From Candidatus Binataceae bacterium (GTDB lineage Bacteria; Desulfobacterota; Binatia; Binatales; Binataceae), in the NCBI GenBank assembly GCA_015478645.1, contig JADMIL010000020.1:1-50192 (forward strand): a stretch of DNA of 50,192 nucleotides, read 5' to 3'. Below, one piece after another: positions 41,925-50,136 of this stretch; the first letter of the stretch is position 1; every line of letters starts with the position of its first letter. A program made the position numbers and the translations under genes. The notes beneath the pieces are model-generated. The model saw only the letters and a program-made list of their open reading frames with translations, had not been told where the DNA came from and searched no databases.

Positions 41925-42446
41925 TCAGGCGCGGGCCAGTTTGCCCGCCTGGCGGAGCGCTTCGTACAACACGATCGAGACTGCGTTGGCGAGGTTGAGA
42001 CTGCGCACGCCCGGCTCGAAAATCGGAATCCGGAAAGTATCGGCACGCCGCTCGGCGAGGAACTCCGCGCCGAGTCCCTTGGTCTCGCTGCCGAAGACCA
42101 TAAAATCGCCGGGGCGATAGCTGGCCTCGATATAATTCCGCTCGGCGCGCGCCGAAAAATATTTGAAGTTGGGCGCGGCGAGCGAATTGTGCCGCGCGTC
42201 GAAGCTGTCCCAATCGTCGTAGGTCCGGTAGTCCACGTAGGGCCAGTAGTCGAGCCCGGCGCGCTTCAGATAGCGATCGGCGAGCGAGTAGCCGAGCGGG
42301 CCGACCAGATGGAGCCGCGTGCGGGTCGCCGCCGTCAGCCGCGCGATCGAGCCGGAATTCTGCGGAATCTCGGGCCGCACCAGCACGACGTGGAAGCCGG
42401 GATCGGTGATTACGGTCTGCGCGCCGTGGGGCGGATCGCCAGCCAA
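41925..42446 (-). CDS. trmL: tRNA (cytidine/uridine-34-2'-O)-methyltransferase
   Basis: Methylates the ribose of the wobble base in certain leucine tRNAs; a SPOUT (trefoil-knot) enzyme. The 173 residues show the family opening FHVVLVRPEIPQNSGSIARL and YDDWDSFDA in the middle. The knot signature sits near the end: MVFGSETKGLG, RIPIFEPGVRSLNLANAVSIVLYEALRQ. No ATG or GTG is available near the conserved start. TTG 42446-42444 lies one base after the stop of the upstream DUF1285 gene and gives a 13-residue lead, so translation is probably coupled. Its other end is 19 bp from a degenerate repeat copy. Confidence 0.92.
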   Translation of the reverse strand: MAGDPPHGAQTVITDPGFHVVLVRPEIPQNSGSIARLTAATRTRLHLVGPLGYSLADRYLKRAGLDYWPYVDYRTYDDWDSFDARHNSLAAPNFKYFSARAERNYIEASYRPGDFMVFGSETKGLGAEFLAERRADTFRIPIFEPGVRSLNLANAVSIVLYEALRQAGKLARA

Positions 42447-42447
42447 A

Positions 42448-42951
42448 TCAGTGCGTCGAAGGCGCGCCGCGATCGGCGCTCGCCGCGTCCGGCGCGAGGC
42501 GGATCCGATAGCGCCGGCCGCCAATCAGAATCGCGAAGTTCTCGCCGTCGTCGGTCGCGAAGTGTTCCGCCAGATGGTAGTAGGCGTGGCGCAGAAAGCG
42601 CGCGCGATAGGCGCCCTCCTTGACCGCGCAATAGAGCACGTTGTCGGCGCCGACTTCGAGCGTCGCCGGATCGAGCGGCTCGCGCGCGTCGTCGTTGGTC
42701 ACGATCGTGAAGCCGCCGCGCCCGTCGTCCTCGACCGTGCGGACCACGTACGGCGTATCCTCGACCGTGATCGATGCGCGCTCCTCGGCGACCTGCAGAT
42801 AGTAGCTGCCGTCTGGGTTGCGCCGGATACTGCGGCTGAAGAGCAGCGCGATACGCGGGTTGTCGATGCGCTCGGCGTCGCTGTACCAGTTGCCGTCGCG
42901 GCGAAACGAAATCTTGCCCGATTCGACCGCGTAAAAGCCCGCTCGTGCCAT
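42448..42951 (-). CDS. DUF1285-family protein
   Basis: A 167-residue cytosolic protein matching DUF1285 from memory. The pattern is ISFRRDGNWYSDAERIDNPRI, LFSRSIRRNPDGSYYLQVAEE, ITVEDTPYVVRTVE, DNVLYCAVKEGAYRARFLRHAYYHLAEH and a terminal FAILIGGRRYRI. The family folds into two small beta-rich domains and has no assigned biochemical role. It is followed after one base by the TTG start of trmL and preceded by dtd (18 bp), forming a dtd-DUF1285-trmL set. That context suggests, but does not show, a translation-related job. Confidence 0.75.
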   Translation of the reverse strand: MARAGFYAVESGKISFRRDGNWYSDAERIDNPRIALLFSRSIRRNPDGSYYLQVAEERASITVEDTPYVVRTVEDDGRGGFTIVTNDDAREPLDPATLEVGADNVLYCAVKEGAYRARFLRHAYYHLAEHFATDDGENFAILIGGRRYRIRLAPDAASADRGAPSTH

Positions 42952-42969
42952 GGTTCCAAATGCTCGCGG

Positions 42970-43413
42970 CTAGCGCCGGCGGCTGTCGAGGATAATCGTC
43001 ACCGGACCGTCGTTGACCAGTTCGAGTTCCATCGTAGCGCCAAATTCACCCGTCGCAACCCTACCACCGCTCGTTCGCGCGCGCGAGACGAAGTAATCGT
43101 AGAGCCGGCGGGCCTCGGCGGGTGGCGCCGCGGCGCTGAACGACGGGCGGCGCTGGCTCACGTCGGCGTACAGGGTAAATTGCGAGACGATCAACAGGTC
43201 GCCGCCGGCCGCGCCGATGGCGAGGTTCATCTTGCCCGCCGCGTCGGCGAACACACGCAGCCCGGCGACCCGATCGGCCAGATAATCGGCGTCGCCCTCG
43301 TGGTCGTCCTGGGCCACGCCCACCAGCACGACGAAGCCGCGGCCGATCTGGCCCGCCGTGCGCTCGCCGATGCGGACCTCGGCGCGGCTCGTCCGTTGAA
43401 CAATTGCGCGCAT
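42970..43413 (-). CDS. dtd: D-aminoacyl-tRNA deacylase
   Basis: Removes D-amino acids (and glycine from tRNA-Ala) mischarged on tRNAs. All family markers are present in 147 residues: MRAIVQRTSRAEVRIGERTAGQIGRG at the start, GVAQDDHEGDADYLADRVAGLRVF, the catalytic SQFTLYADV motif and the cross-subunit NDGPVTI near the C-terminus. The enzyme is a homodimer with the active site at the interface. It is the first of three close minus-strand genes (dtd, DUF1285, trmL), divergent from lgt. In the promoter gap the direct repeat AACGATATA occurs twice just upstream of the start. Confidence 0.95.
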   Translation of the reverse strand: MRAIVQRTSRAEVRIGERTAGQIGRGFVVLVGVAQDDHEGDADYLADRVAGLRVFADAAGKMNLAIGAAGGDLLIVSQFTLYADVSQRRPSFSAAAPPAEARRLYDYFVSRARTSGGRVATGEFGATMELELVNDGPVTIILDSRRR

Positions 43414-43571
43414 CGTTTCGTCCTATATATCGTTTATATCGTTTGCGGAGGGGTCCACGGTGTCCCTGGGGCGGTTGATCGCGCCGGCGATGGCGCGCGG
43501 GTGCCGCCACGGCTGCGACTACCATAACCGCTGTCGCGCCGAATGCCGACGTATTATAGAGTTGACTCGTT

Positions 43572-44405
43572 ATGATTCCGGTACTCCTGCACCTCGGTCC
43601 ACTGACGATTTACAGCTACGGCCTGATGATGGCGCTGGGCTTCATCACTGGCGACTTCCTGCTCACGCGCGAATGCAATCGGCGGGGAATCAGCCCGGAT
43701 TTCGCCAATGCGGTGGTGGTCTGGGGCGCGATTTCCGGAATCGTCGGCTCGCGGATCTACGATATTTTCGACAACTGGCCGTATTATGCGAGCGATCCGT
43801 GGTCGATGGTCTTTTCGGGCTCCGGCTTCGTCTGGTACGGCGGACTGATCGCCGGCCTCATCAGCACGGCGGTGATCGCGCGGCGCTACCAGGTCCGCAT
43901 TCTGACCACCTTCGACATGTGCGCACCGGCGCTGATCCTGGGCCAGGCTTTCGGGCGGATGGGCTGCCAGTTGTCGGGCGACGGCGATTGGGGGCTGCCG
44001 TCGACGCTGCCGTGGGCGATGGCCTATCCGCATGCGATCGTCGGCTGGAGCGCGCGCACGGTGCTGCGGCTCGACGCGCACGACCAACTGGTCGCGGGCT
44101 ACTTTCCTGGCGTGCGGGTCCATCCGGCGCCGATCTATGAGGTGCTGCTCTATATCGCGATTTTTGCCCTGATGTGGTCGATCCGCAAAAGCGCCCCAGA
44201 GGGCCGTCTGCTCAGCCTCTACCTGATTCTGGCCGGCCTTGCGCGTTTTATGGTCGAGTTCGTGCGGATCAACCCGCGCGTGATGTACGGTCTGAGCGAA
44301 GCGCAGCTAATCTCGATCGTGATGATGATTGGCGGCGTCGCGGTTTGGTATCTGACGGCGGCGCGCGCCCCGGTCCGCGCGGCAACGCAGGCGATCCGGG
44401 CCTGA
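43572..44405 (+). CDS. lgt: Prolipoprotein diacylglyceryl transferase
   Basis: Attaches diacylglycerol to the lipobox cysteine of prelipoproteins in the inner membrane; first step of lipoprotein maturation. 277 residues with about seven helices. Landmarks: LGPLTIYSYGLMMALGF (with the conserved Tyr), SGFVWYGGLIAG, the signature GQAFGRMGCQLSGDGDWG, HPAPIYE, and ARFMVEFVRINPR with the conserved Arg. The signature is the GRxGCQLSGDGDWG variant rather than the E. coli GRxGNFxNGE form, and Tyr replaces the E. coli His of SFHGG; both occur in other phyla. The gene starts a plus-strand set with tlpA-like and ctpA genes. Confidence 0.92.
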   Translation: MIPVLLHLGPLTIYSYGLMMALGFITGDFLLTRECNRRGISPDFANAVVVWGAISGIVGSRIYDIFDNWPYYASDPWSMVFSGSGFVWYGGLIAGLISTAVIARRYQVRILTTFDMCAPALILGQAFGRMGCQLSGDGDWGLPSTLPWAMAYPHAIVGWSARTVLRLDAHDQLVAGYFPGVRVHPAPIYEVLLYIAIFALMWSIRKSAPEGRLLSLYLILAGLARFMVEFVRINPRVMYGLSEAQLISIVMMIGGVAVWYLTAARAPVRAATQAIRA

Positions 44406-44408
44406 ACG

Positions 44409-45017
44409 ATGAATCGTGACGCGAAGATCCTCTCCGCGATCGCCGTGGCGATCCTGGGCGCCGCGCTCGGCCTGATGGTCTATGTCAATGCGCCGGGCGG
44501 GGGCGTGGCAGCCTCCGATGACACCGGTGACGCCAGCGCTCCGCTGACCATCAAGAACGCCAATGCGCCAACCGCCGCGGCCGGCAAGCTCGCTATCGAT
44601 TTCAAGCTCAAAGATTTGCGCGGCAAGACGATTTCACTCTCCTCACTGCGCGGCAAAGTGGTATTTCTGAACATCTGGGCGACCTGGTGTGGCCCGTGCC
44701 GTGAGGAGATGCCGTCGATCGAGAACCTGTACGAGAAGCTGGGCGGCGATCGCGACTTCGTCATCCTGGCGGTCAGCCAGGATACCGACGGAGGGGCGGC
44801 AGTCGCACCGTATATGCGCACCAACGGCTTCAAATTTGATGCGTTGCTCGATCCTGACAACGAGGTCGGCGAAGCATACGATGTGAGTGGCATCCCGGAG
44901 ACCTTTATAATCGATCGCAACGGCCGTATCGTCGCTCATCACCTGGGACCCTACGACTGGTCCAACCCGGAAATCCGCGACGCCTTGCGCGAGTTGCTGA
45001 ACTCGAAGACCGGATGA
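44409..45017 (+). CDS. TlpA/ResA-like membrane-anchored thioredoxin
   Basis: A periplasmic thiol-disulfide oxidoreductase held by an N-terminal signal anchor (residues 7-27, SAIAVAILGAALGLMVYV). After a linker of about 35 residues comes the AhpC/TSA-type thioredoxin fold: FKLKDLRGKTISLSSLRGKVVFLNIWATWCGPC with the redox pair C94/C97, EEMPSIENLYEKL, VAVSQDT, and the cis-Pro loop VSGIPETFIIDRNG. Relatives reduce apocytochrome c or keep specific periplasmic thiols reduced. Three bases separate it from lgt and 137 bp from ctpA. Its partner could be the cytochrome c elsewhere in the window, but nothing ties them directly. Confidence 0.9.
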   Translation: MNRDAKILSAIAVAILGAALGLMVYVNAPGGGVAASDDTGDASAPLTIKNANAPTAAAGKLAIDFKLKDLRGKTISLSSLRGKVVFLNIWATWCGPCREEMPSIENLYEKLGGDRDFVILAVSQDTDGGAAVAPYMRTNGFKFDALLDPDNEVGEAYDVSGIPETFIIDRNGRIVAHHLGPYDWSNPEIRDALRELLNSKTG

Positions 45018-45154
45018 TCGCGGCGCGCCGGCCCACCAGGGCCGGACGCGCAATCGAGAGCGGCCGGAGAATTCCTCCCGGCGCCGGGCAAGGGATGGAC
45101 CGCATGCGCGAGAACGCGCGGCGAGAACCGAAATTGAATTCAGGCGGAGACCGG

Positions 45155-46579
45155 ATGGCAGCTAAAAAACGAAATCGATTGTTTGGTGCGGTCGCACTGG
45201 CGGTGGGCGTCTGCGTGCTGGTCATCGGCGATCTGGCCGTGCAGCGCGCGCAGGCGTTGCCCGACGACACCTACCAACAGCTCCAGACCTTCGCCAACGT
45301 GCTTGCGATCGTCCAGAAGAACTACGTCGAGCCGGTCTCGACCAAGGATCTGATCAACGGCGCGATCACCGGCATGCTGGCCTCGCTCGATCCGCATAGC
45401 GCCTACCTGACGCCCGATCTTTACCGTGATCTCGAAGTCGAGACCCGCGGCAGTTTCGGCGGCCTGGGGATCGAGATCACGATCAAGGACGACATGCTGA
45501 CGGTGGTCTCGCCGATCGAAGGCACGCCGGCCTACAAGGCCGGAATCAAGTCGGGCGACCAGATCGTCAAGATCGACAACGACTTCACCAAGGGCATGTC
45601 GCTGACCGACGCGGTCCAGCGGATGCGCGGTCCCAAGGGCAGCAAGATTCATCTGACGATCCATCGCGAGGGGATTCCCGATCTGTTCACCGTGACGGTG
45701 GCGCGCGACGTGATCAAGATCGCGTCGGTCAAGGCCAAGCCAATTGCGGACGGCTTCGACTACATCCGTATCTCGACCTTTCAGGACGGCTCGGACACTG
45801 ACGTCGAGAAGGCGCTGGACAAATTCACCAAGGAACATCACGGCCATATCAAGGGTCTGGTGCTCGACCTGCGCGATAACCCGGGCGGGTTGCTCAACCA
45901 GGCGGTCTCGATCGGCGACGACTTCCTCGACGGCGGCCTGGTGGTCTATACGCAGGGGCGGGACGCGAATCAGCAGCAGAAATACTTCGCCCACAAGAAA
46001 AAGGATTTCGACGACTATCCGATGGTTGTGCTGGTTAATGGCGGCAGCGCCAGCGCCAGCGAAATTGTCGCCGGCGCGTTGCAGGATCAGCGCCGCGCGA
46101 TCATCGCGGGCACGCTGACTTTCGGCAAGGGATCGGTGCAGACGATTCTGCCGCTCGATGACGATTCGGCTCTGCGCCTGACCACCGCGCGCTACTACAC
46201 GCCGAGCGGACGGTCGATCCAGGCCGTCGGTATCACGCCCGACGTGGTGGTCGAACTGCCCAAGCCGACGCTCGCTTCGCTGGAGGCTTCGGGCGGGCAG
46301 ATCGATGAGGACGAAGAGATTCACGAGAGCGACCTGCTGCATCATTTCAAGAACAATCAGCAGCAGCGCAAGGGCGGCACGCCCAGGGGCGCCCAGGATG
46401 GTGCGCCGGCGACCGCCGCGCCGGCTGGCGACGGCACCAGCGGCCCAGGCGCGGCGAATGTGAAGGCGCCCAAAGATATCCAGCTCGACGCGGCGGTGAA
46501 CATCCTCGACCATTGGAGCAAGTACAAGGTGGAGTTGGCCAAGGCCGATAACTCGACCTCGGCGTCGGCCAGCCAATAG
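45155..46579 (+). CDS. ctpA: Carboxy-terminal processing protease (S41 family)
   Basis: A periplasmic serine protease with a PDZ domain that trims or degrades envelope proteins. 474 residues. A signal anchor lies at 10-32 (GAVALAVGVCVLVIGDLAV); then QKNYVEPVSTKDLINGAITGMLASLDPHSAY. The PDZ domain is GLGIEITIKDDMLTVVSPIEGTPAYKAGIKSGDQIVKID. The protease core is LVLDLRDNPGGLLNQAVSI, with the catalytic Ser in NGGSASASEIVAGAL and Lys in TFGKGSVQT. A Gln/Gly/Pro-rich, low-complexity C-terminal stretch of about 80 residues follows. ATG 45155 has GGCGGAG upstream; the frame extends back to 45014 (overlapping the tlpA-like stop), so an earlier start is possible. A large hairpin follows the stop. Confidence 0.93.
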   Translation: MAAKKRNRLFGAVALAVGVCVLVIGDLAVQRAQALPDDTYQQLQTFANVLAIVQKNYVEPVSTKDLINGAITGMLASLDPHSAYLTPDLYRDLEVETRGSFGGLGIEITIKDDMLTVVSPIEGTPAYKAGIKSGDQIVKIDNDFTKGMSLTDAVQRMRGPKGSKIHLTIHREGIPDLFTVTVARDVIKIASVKAKPIADGFDYIRISTFQDGSDTDVEKALDKFTKEHHGHIKGLVLDLRDNPGGLLNQAVSIGDDFLDGGLVVYTQGRDANQQQKYFAHKKKDFDDYPMVVLVNGGSASASEIVAGALQDQRRAIIAGTLTFGKGSVQTILPLDDDSALRLTTARYYTPSGRSIQAVGITPDVVVELPKPTLASLEASGGQIDEDEEIHESDLLHHFKNNQQQRKGGTPRGAQDGAPATAAPAGDGTSGPGAANVKAPKDIQLDAAVNILDHWSKYKVELAKADNSTSASASQ

Positions 46580-46624
46580 AGGCGTGAGGACCGCGCAGGA
46601 ACCGTCGGCGCGGCCCTCACGCCT
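46580..46624 (+). terminator. Long hairpin directly after the ctpA stop
   Basis: AGGCGTGAGG pairs with CCTCACGCCT and, inside it, CCGCGC with GCGCGG, interrupted only by an unpaired A and C, around an 11-base loop. It starts at the base after the TAG. No U-tract follows, so it may work with Rho or as a 3'-end stabiliser. Confidence 0.6.
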
Positions 46625-46689
46625 CACTTCCGGGTGGCGGATCACACTCGGCCACCGCCGCGCGCCCTCTGCCGGAGCGCGAGCATGCG

Positions 46690-47199
46690 TCAGGCGGGAG
46701 CGGCCGGTTTGTCTGGCGCGAACAGTTGCGCGAGCATCTCGTGATGCTGCTGCTCGAGCCGGTTCAGAATATCGATCATCATCTCGTCCTGCGTTTCCAG
46801 GTGATGCATGATCGCCTTGAGCTCTTCTTCCGCCTTCATATTGATCTGGTAATCCTGCTCCGCCATCAGGCGATCTTTGGCCGCCTGCCGGTTCTGCGAC
46901 ATCATAATAATCGGCGCGGCGTAGGCGGCCTGAAAGCTCAGCACGAGGTTGAGCAGGATGAACGGATAGGGATCCCAATGGTGGATCCAGGCGAGGACGT
47001 TGAGCGCCAGCCAGATCGCAAGAATGATCGACTGGGTGACGATGAAGGTCCAGCTACCAACCGCATTGGCAAAGCCGTCGGCGGCGCGGTCGCCGAGACT
47101 CATGTGCTCCTGGTGCGTGAGGTTGACGTTGACAATCGGCGGGTGCTGATGCTGATGGTGGATCCGGCTTGACTGCCAGCGCGCGCTGCTTGCGGCCAT
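46690..47199 (-). CDS. DUF1003 membrane protein
   Basis: A small inner-membrane protein of 169 residues with the DUF1003 signature: ADGFANAVGSWTFIVTQSIILAIWLALNV (helix 1), WDPYPFILLNLVLSFQAAYAAPIIMMSQNRQAAKDRLMAEQDYQINMKAE (helix 2 and the family hallmark). A cytosolic coiled coil follows, LKAIMHHLETQDEMMIDILNRLEQQ. A His-rich lead (IHHQHQHPP) precedes the fold and might bind metal. The function of the family is unknown. Ribosome site GGGAGGGG. It is convergent with ctpA and is followed upstream, beyond 90 bp, by a palindromic repeat element. Confidence 0.88.
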   Translation of the reverse strand: MAASSARWQSSRIHHQHQHPPIVNVNLTHQEHMSLGDRAADGFANAVGSWTFIVTQSIILAIWLALNVLAWIHHWDPYPFILLNLVLSFQAAYAAPIIMMSQNRQAAKDRLMAEQDYQINMKAEEELKAIMHHLETQDEMMIDILNRLEQQHHEMLAQLFAPDKPAAPA

Positions 47200-47292
47200 A
47201 CTGCCCCTCCCGCGGCGCCGCGAAGGGCGCGCCGCCTATCCTATAACTAATAACTAACCCAAGCGCCTGCGCAGTCCAGGCGGGGCGGGCGG

Positions 47293-47409
47293 CTAGGAAC
47301 CTCTGCACAAGTTAGGTTGTCATTCTGAGCGCAGCGAAGAATCCCGGATCCGGGACACCCATTCGCTTCGCTCAGGGTGACAGCAGAACCTTGTGCAGAG
47401 GTTCCCTAG
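47293..47409 (+). repeat. Palindromic MITE-like element, copy C (117 bp)
   Basis: Bounded by CTAG at both ends; left end GGAACCTCTGCACAAG (one G fewer than copy A), right end CTTGTGCAGAGGTTCCC. Arms TCATTCTGAGCGCAGCGAAG and TTCGCTTCGCTCAGGGTGA flank the CCCGGATCCGGG centre. It ends 35 bp before the xseA start, so it lies in the xseA promoter/leader region. Confidence 0.9.
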
Positions 47410-47444
47410 GTTTGCCCGCGCGGCATCTGGTAAGTTGCATCGTG

Positions 47445-48866
47445 ATGGACGGCCAGCTCGAGCTCTCGCTGGGCGCGGCGCGGCGCCAGCCGCTCAACGT
47501 CACGCAATTGGTGCGTGCCGTGCGCGCCGTGCTCGAGGCCGGCCTCGGCGAGTACTGGGTGGTCGGTGAAATCTCCAACGTGCGGCTGGCCCCCTCGAAA
47601 CATCTTTACTTCACGCTCAAAGACGCGCGCAGCGCGGTCAGCGGGGTGATGTTTGCCTCGGCCCATCGCCGCCTGCGCTTTCGCGTCGAGGACGGGATGG
47701 AAGTGATCGTGCGCGGGCGCGTGAACCTCTACGAGGCGCGCGGCACGCTGCAATTCTATGCCGAGGAGATGGAGCCGCGCGGCGCGGGCGCGCTGCAGGT
47801 CGCCTTCGAGCAACTCAAGCGGCGGCTCGGGGACGAGGGCCTGTTCGACCAGGCGCGCAGGCGGCCGATCCCGTTTATGCCGCGCGCGGTCGGTATCGTC
47901 ACGGCGCTGGGCGGCGCGGCGGTGCGCGACATGCTGCGCATCCTGCTCGACCGCTATCCCAACAGCCACGTGATCGTGCGATCGGTGCGGGTCCAGGGGG
48001 CGGGCGCGGCCGGGGAGATTGCCGGCGCGATCGCGGACCTCAACCAGGACGGCCGTGCCGAGGTGATAATCGTCGGCCGCGGGGGCGGCTCGCTCGAGGA
48101 TCTGTGGGCGTTTAACGAAGAGGCCGTGGCGCGCGCGATCAATCGCTCGAAGATTCCGATCGTTTCCGCCGTCGGCCATGAAATCGACTACACTATCGCC
48201 GACTTCGCCGCCGATCTGCGCGCGCCCACGCCCACCGCGGCGGCCCAGATGGTCGTGCCGGAGAAGGCCGAATTGATTCGCCAGTTGGGAGAAAATCGTA
48301 CGCGGCTGGGCGCCGCGATGATCGGCGTGATCGATGGCGAGCGCCGCCAGGTCGAGCATTACGGTGCGCGCCTGCGCGACCCGCGAAGCCTAATCCGCCA
48401 GGTCCGCCAGCGCGCCGACGAGACCGGCGCCGCACTCGCCGCCGCGATCGACGGGCGACTTGGCGACGCCCGGCGCCATTGCGGCGAACTGGCCGCGCGG
48501 CTGCGCAGTCCGCTGGGTCTGGCGCGCGAGCGGCGCCTGCAAATCGGCCGCGTCGCGATCGGCCTGGCCCGCGTCCTCGATGCGCGCGTCGCGCCGATGC
48601 GGCTGGCGCTGGCGGCGCTCACTCCGCGGCTCAATGCCGCGCTCGGCCTGATCGCCGCCGACCGGCGCAACCGGCTGCACGGCGCGATGCAGCGGCTCGA
48701 CGATGTTTCGCCGCTCAAGGTCCTCGAACGCGGCTACGCGGTGGTCGTCAACCGGCGCGATAATCGCCCGGTCACCGACGCCGCGGCGGTCGCAATCAAC
48801 GATGAACTCGACATTCGCCTCAAGCGCGGGCGGCTCGCCGCACGCATTGTGGCCCGGGAGATTTGA
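47445..48866 (+). CDS. xseA: Exodeoxyribonuclease VII large subunit
   Basis: With XseB forms a nuclease that degrades single-stranded DNA into short acid-soluble pieces, acting in mismatch and crosslink repair. The 473 residues show the OB-fold N-terminus (LNVTQLVRAVRAVLEAGLGEYWVVGEISNVRLAPSKHLYFTLKD). The catalytic domain has RVQGAGAAGEIAGAIADLNQ, IVGRGGGSLEDLWAFNEEAVARAI and VSAVGHEIDYTIADFAADLRAPTPTAAA. A long coiled coil precedes the C-terminal PLKVLERGYAVV. ATG 47445 (or the GTG just before it) is chosen because sequence upstream enters a repeat element. Confidence 0.95.
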   Translation: MDGQLELSLGAARRQPLNVTQLVRAVRAVLEAGLGEYWVVGEISNVRLAPSKHLYFTLKDARSAVSGVMFASAHRRLRFRVEDGMEVIVRGRVNLYEARGTLQFYAEEMEPRGAGALQVAFEQLKRRLGDEGLFDQARRRPIPFMPRAVGIVTALGGAAVRDMLRILLDRYPNSHVIVRSVRVQGAGAAGEIAGAIADLNQDGRAEVIIVGRGGGSLEDLWAFNEEAVARAINRSKIPIVSAVGHEIDYTIADFAADLRAPTPTAAAQMVVPEKAELIRQLGENRTRLGAAMIGVIDGERRQVEHYGARLRDPRSLIRQVRQRADETGAALAAAIDGRLGDARRHCGELAARLRSPLGLARERRLQIGRVAIGLARVLDARVAPMRLALAALTPRLNAALGLIAADRRNRLHGAMQRLDDVSPLKVLERGYAVVVNRRDNRPVTDAAAVAINDELDIRLKRGRLAARIVAREI

Positions 48867-48874
48867 ACCGTCCG

Positions 48875-49222
48875 ATGGCCACCCAGCGCAAACTTACCGA
48901 TGAGGATGCGGCGCGCCTCGCCGCTACGCCCGCCGCGGAGCCGGGGAAATTCGAGGACCGGCTCGCCGACCTCGAAACGATCGTCGCGCAGATCGATTCG
49001 GGCGAGCTGTCGCTGGAAGAATCGATCAGCTCGTTCGAGCGCGGCGTCGGCCTGGTCCGATCGCTCAACCATCAGCTCGACGAGGTCGAGCGCCGCGTCG
49101 AGGTGCTGATGCGCACGGCCGGCGGCGAACTCAAGAGCGCGCCCTACGAAGGGCCGCTCGGCGACGGCGAGGCGAATGGCGCGAAACAGGCCGGCGATGA
49201 CGACGAGGAAGTTCCGTTCTGA
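48875..49222 (+). CDS. xseB: Exodeoxyribonuclease VII small subunit
   Basis: The small regulatory subunit, which coats the coiled-coil arm of XseA in several copies. The conserved core is [53 protein letters not shown], followed by an acidic tail (GDDDEEVPF). ATG 48875 gives 115 residues. A TTG at 48863, overlapping the xseA stop and lying right behind GGGAG, would add four residues and may be the real, coupled start. ispA and dxs, which often separate xseB from tlyA in other genomes, are missing here. Confidence 0.93.
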   Translation: MATQRKLTDEDAARLAATPAAEPGKFEDRLADLETIVAQIDSGELSLEESISSFERGVGLVRSLNHQLDEVERRVEVLMRTAGGELKSAPYEGPLGDGEANGAKQAGDDDEEVPF

Positions 49223-49316
49223 GCGGCTCCCAGGCGGGCGCCGATCGATTCGCGGCGTGCGCGCCCGACTCGCGGTCCGCTGCGTGGGGCTACCCCGATG
49301 CGCTTGCGGCGCGACC

Positions 49317-50060
49317 TTGACCCGACTCGACATTGAGATGACCCGGCGCGGCCTGGCCGCCAGCCGGGAACTGGCCCAGCGCCTGATCATGGCGGGGCGC
49401 GTGCGGGTGAACTCGCAGCCCGCAGCCAAGCCCGATCTGCGAGTCGGCGAGTCGGCCGATATCGCGATCGTCGGCGCGGTGCGCGAATACGCCAGCCGCG
49501 GCGGGTATAAACTCGCCGCCGCGATCGATCATTTCGCAATCGCCGTCGCCGGATGCGACGCGCTCGACGTCGGCGCTTCGACCGGCGGCTTCACCGATGT
49601 ACTCCTTCAGCGCGGCGCCGCCCGCGTGATCGCGCTCGACGTCGGCTATGGCCAGTTGGCCGATCGCCTCCGCCGCGACCCGCGCGTGGCCGTAATGGAT
49701 CGCACCAATATCCGCCACGTCGCACCGGCCGATCTGCCGTGGCGGCCGCGCGTCGTGGTGATCGACGCGAGCTTCATCTCGCTCAAGCTGGTGCTGCCCG
49801 CGGTGGTCGCGCTGGCCGCGCGGCCGGCTGAGATTGTCGCGCTGGTCAAGCCGCAGTTCGAAGTGGGCCGGGGCAAAGTCGGCAAAGGCGGCGTGGTGCG
49901 CGACGATCAACTGCGCATCGAGGCGCTGGCCGGCGTGATCGGCTTTGCCGCGACGATCGGCTTCGAGGCGGCCGGCACGATCGAATCGCCGATCACAGGT
50001 GCCGCCGGCAATCGCGAATACCTGGCTCATCTGCGGCTGCCCGGGGCGCCGGCCGGGTAG
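49317..50060 (+). CDS. tlyA: TlyA-family rRNA 2'-O-methyltransferase
   Basis: Methylates ribosomal RNA riboses in studied species (also annotated as hemolysin A). An N-terminal S4 RNA-binding domain ([23 protein letters not shown]) leads into the FtsJ-like methyltransferase: [16 protein letters not shown] (catalytic Lys), [22 protein letters not shown] (SAM motif), [18 protein letters not shown] and [10 protein letters not shown] with the second Lys. TTG 49317 gives the family's [13 protein letters not shown] start and 247 residues. The open frame reaches back into xseB but is not conserved there. Confidence 0.92.
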   Translation: MTRLDIEMTRRGLAASRELAQRLIMAGRVRVNSQPAAKPDLRVGESADIAIVGAVREYASRGGYKLAAAIDHFAIAVAGCDALDVGASTGGFTDVLLQRGAARVIALDVGYGQLADRLRRDPRVAVMDRTNIRHVAPADLPWRPRVVVIDASFISLKLVLPAVVALAARPAEIVALVKPQFEVGRGKVGKGGVVRDDQLRIEALAGVIGFAATIGFEAAGTIESPITGAAGNREYLAHLRLPGAPAG

Positions 50061-50065
50061 CCGTG

Positions 50066-50079
50066 CGGTAGCTCTACCG
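50066..50079 (+). terminator. Short hairpin after tlyA
   Basis: CGGTAG-CT-CTACCG followed by TTTG, six bases past the tlyA stop. Small stem; a weak intrinsic terminator at best. The 60 bp that follow are AT-rich with no gene. Confidence 0.35.
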
Positions 50080-50136
50080 TTTGTACCAATTAGCTTCTAA
50101 ATATAAATGTTAGGCGAGGCGGCCGGACCCGGACGC

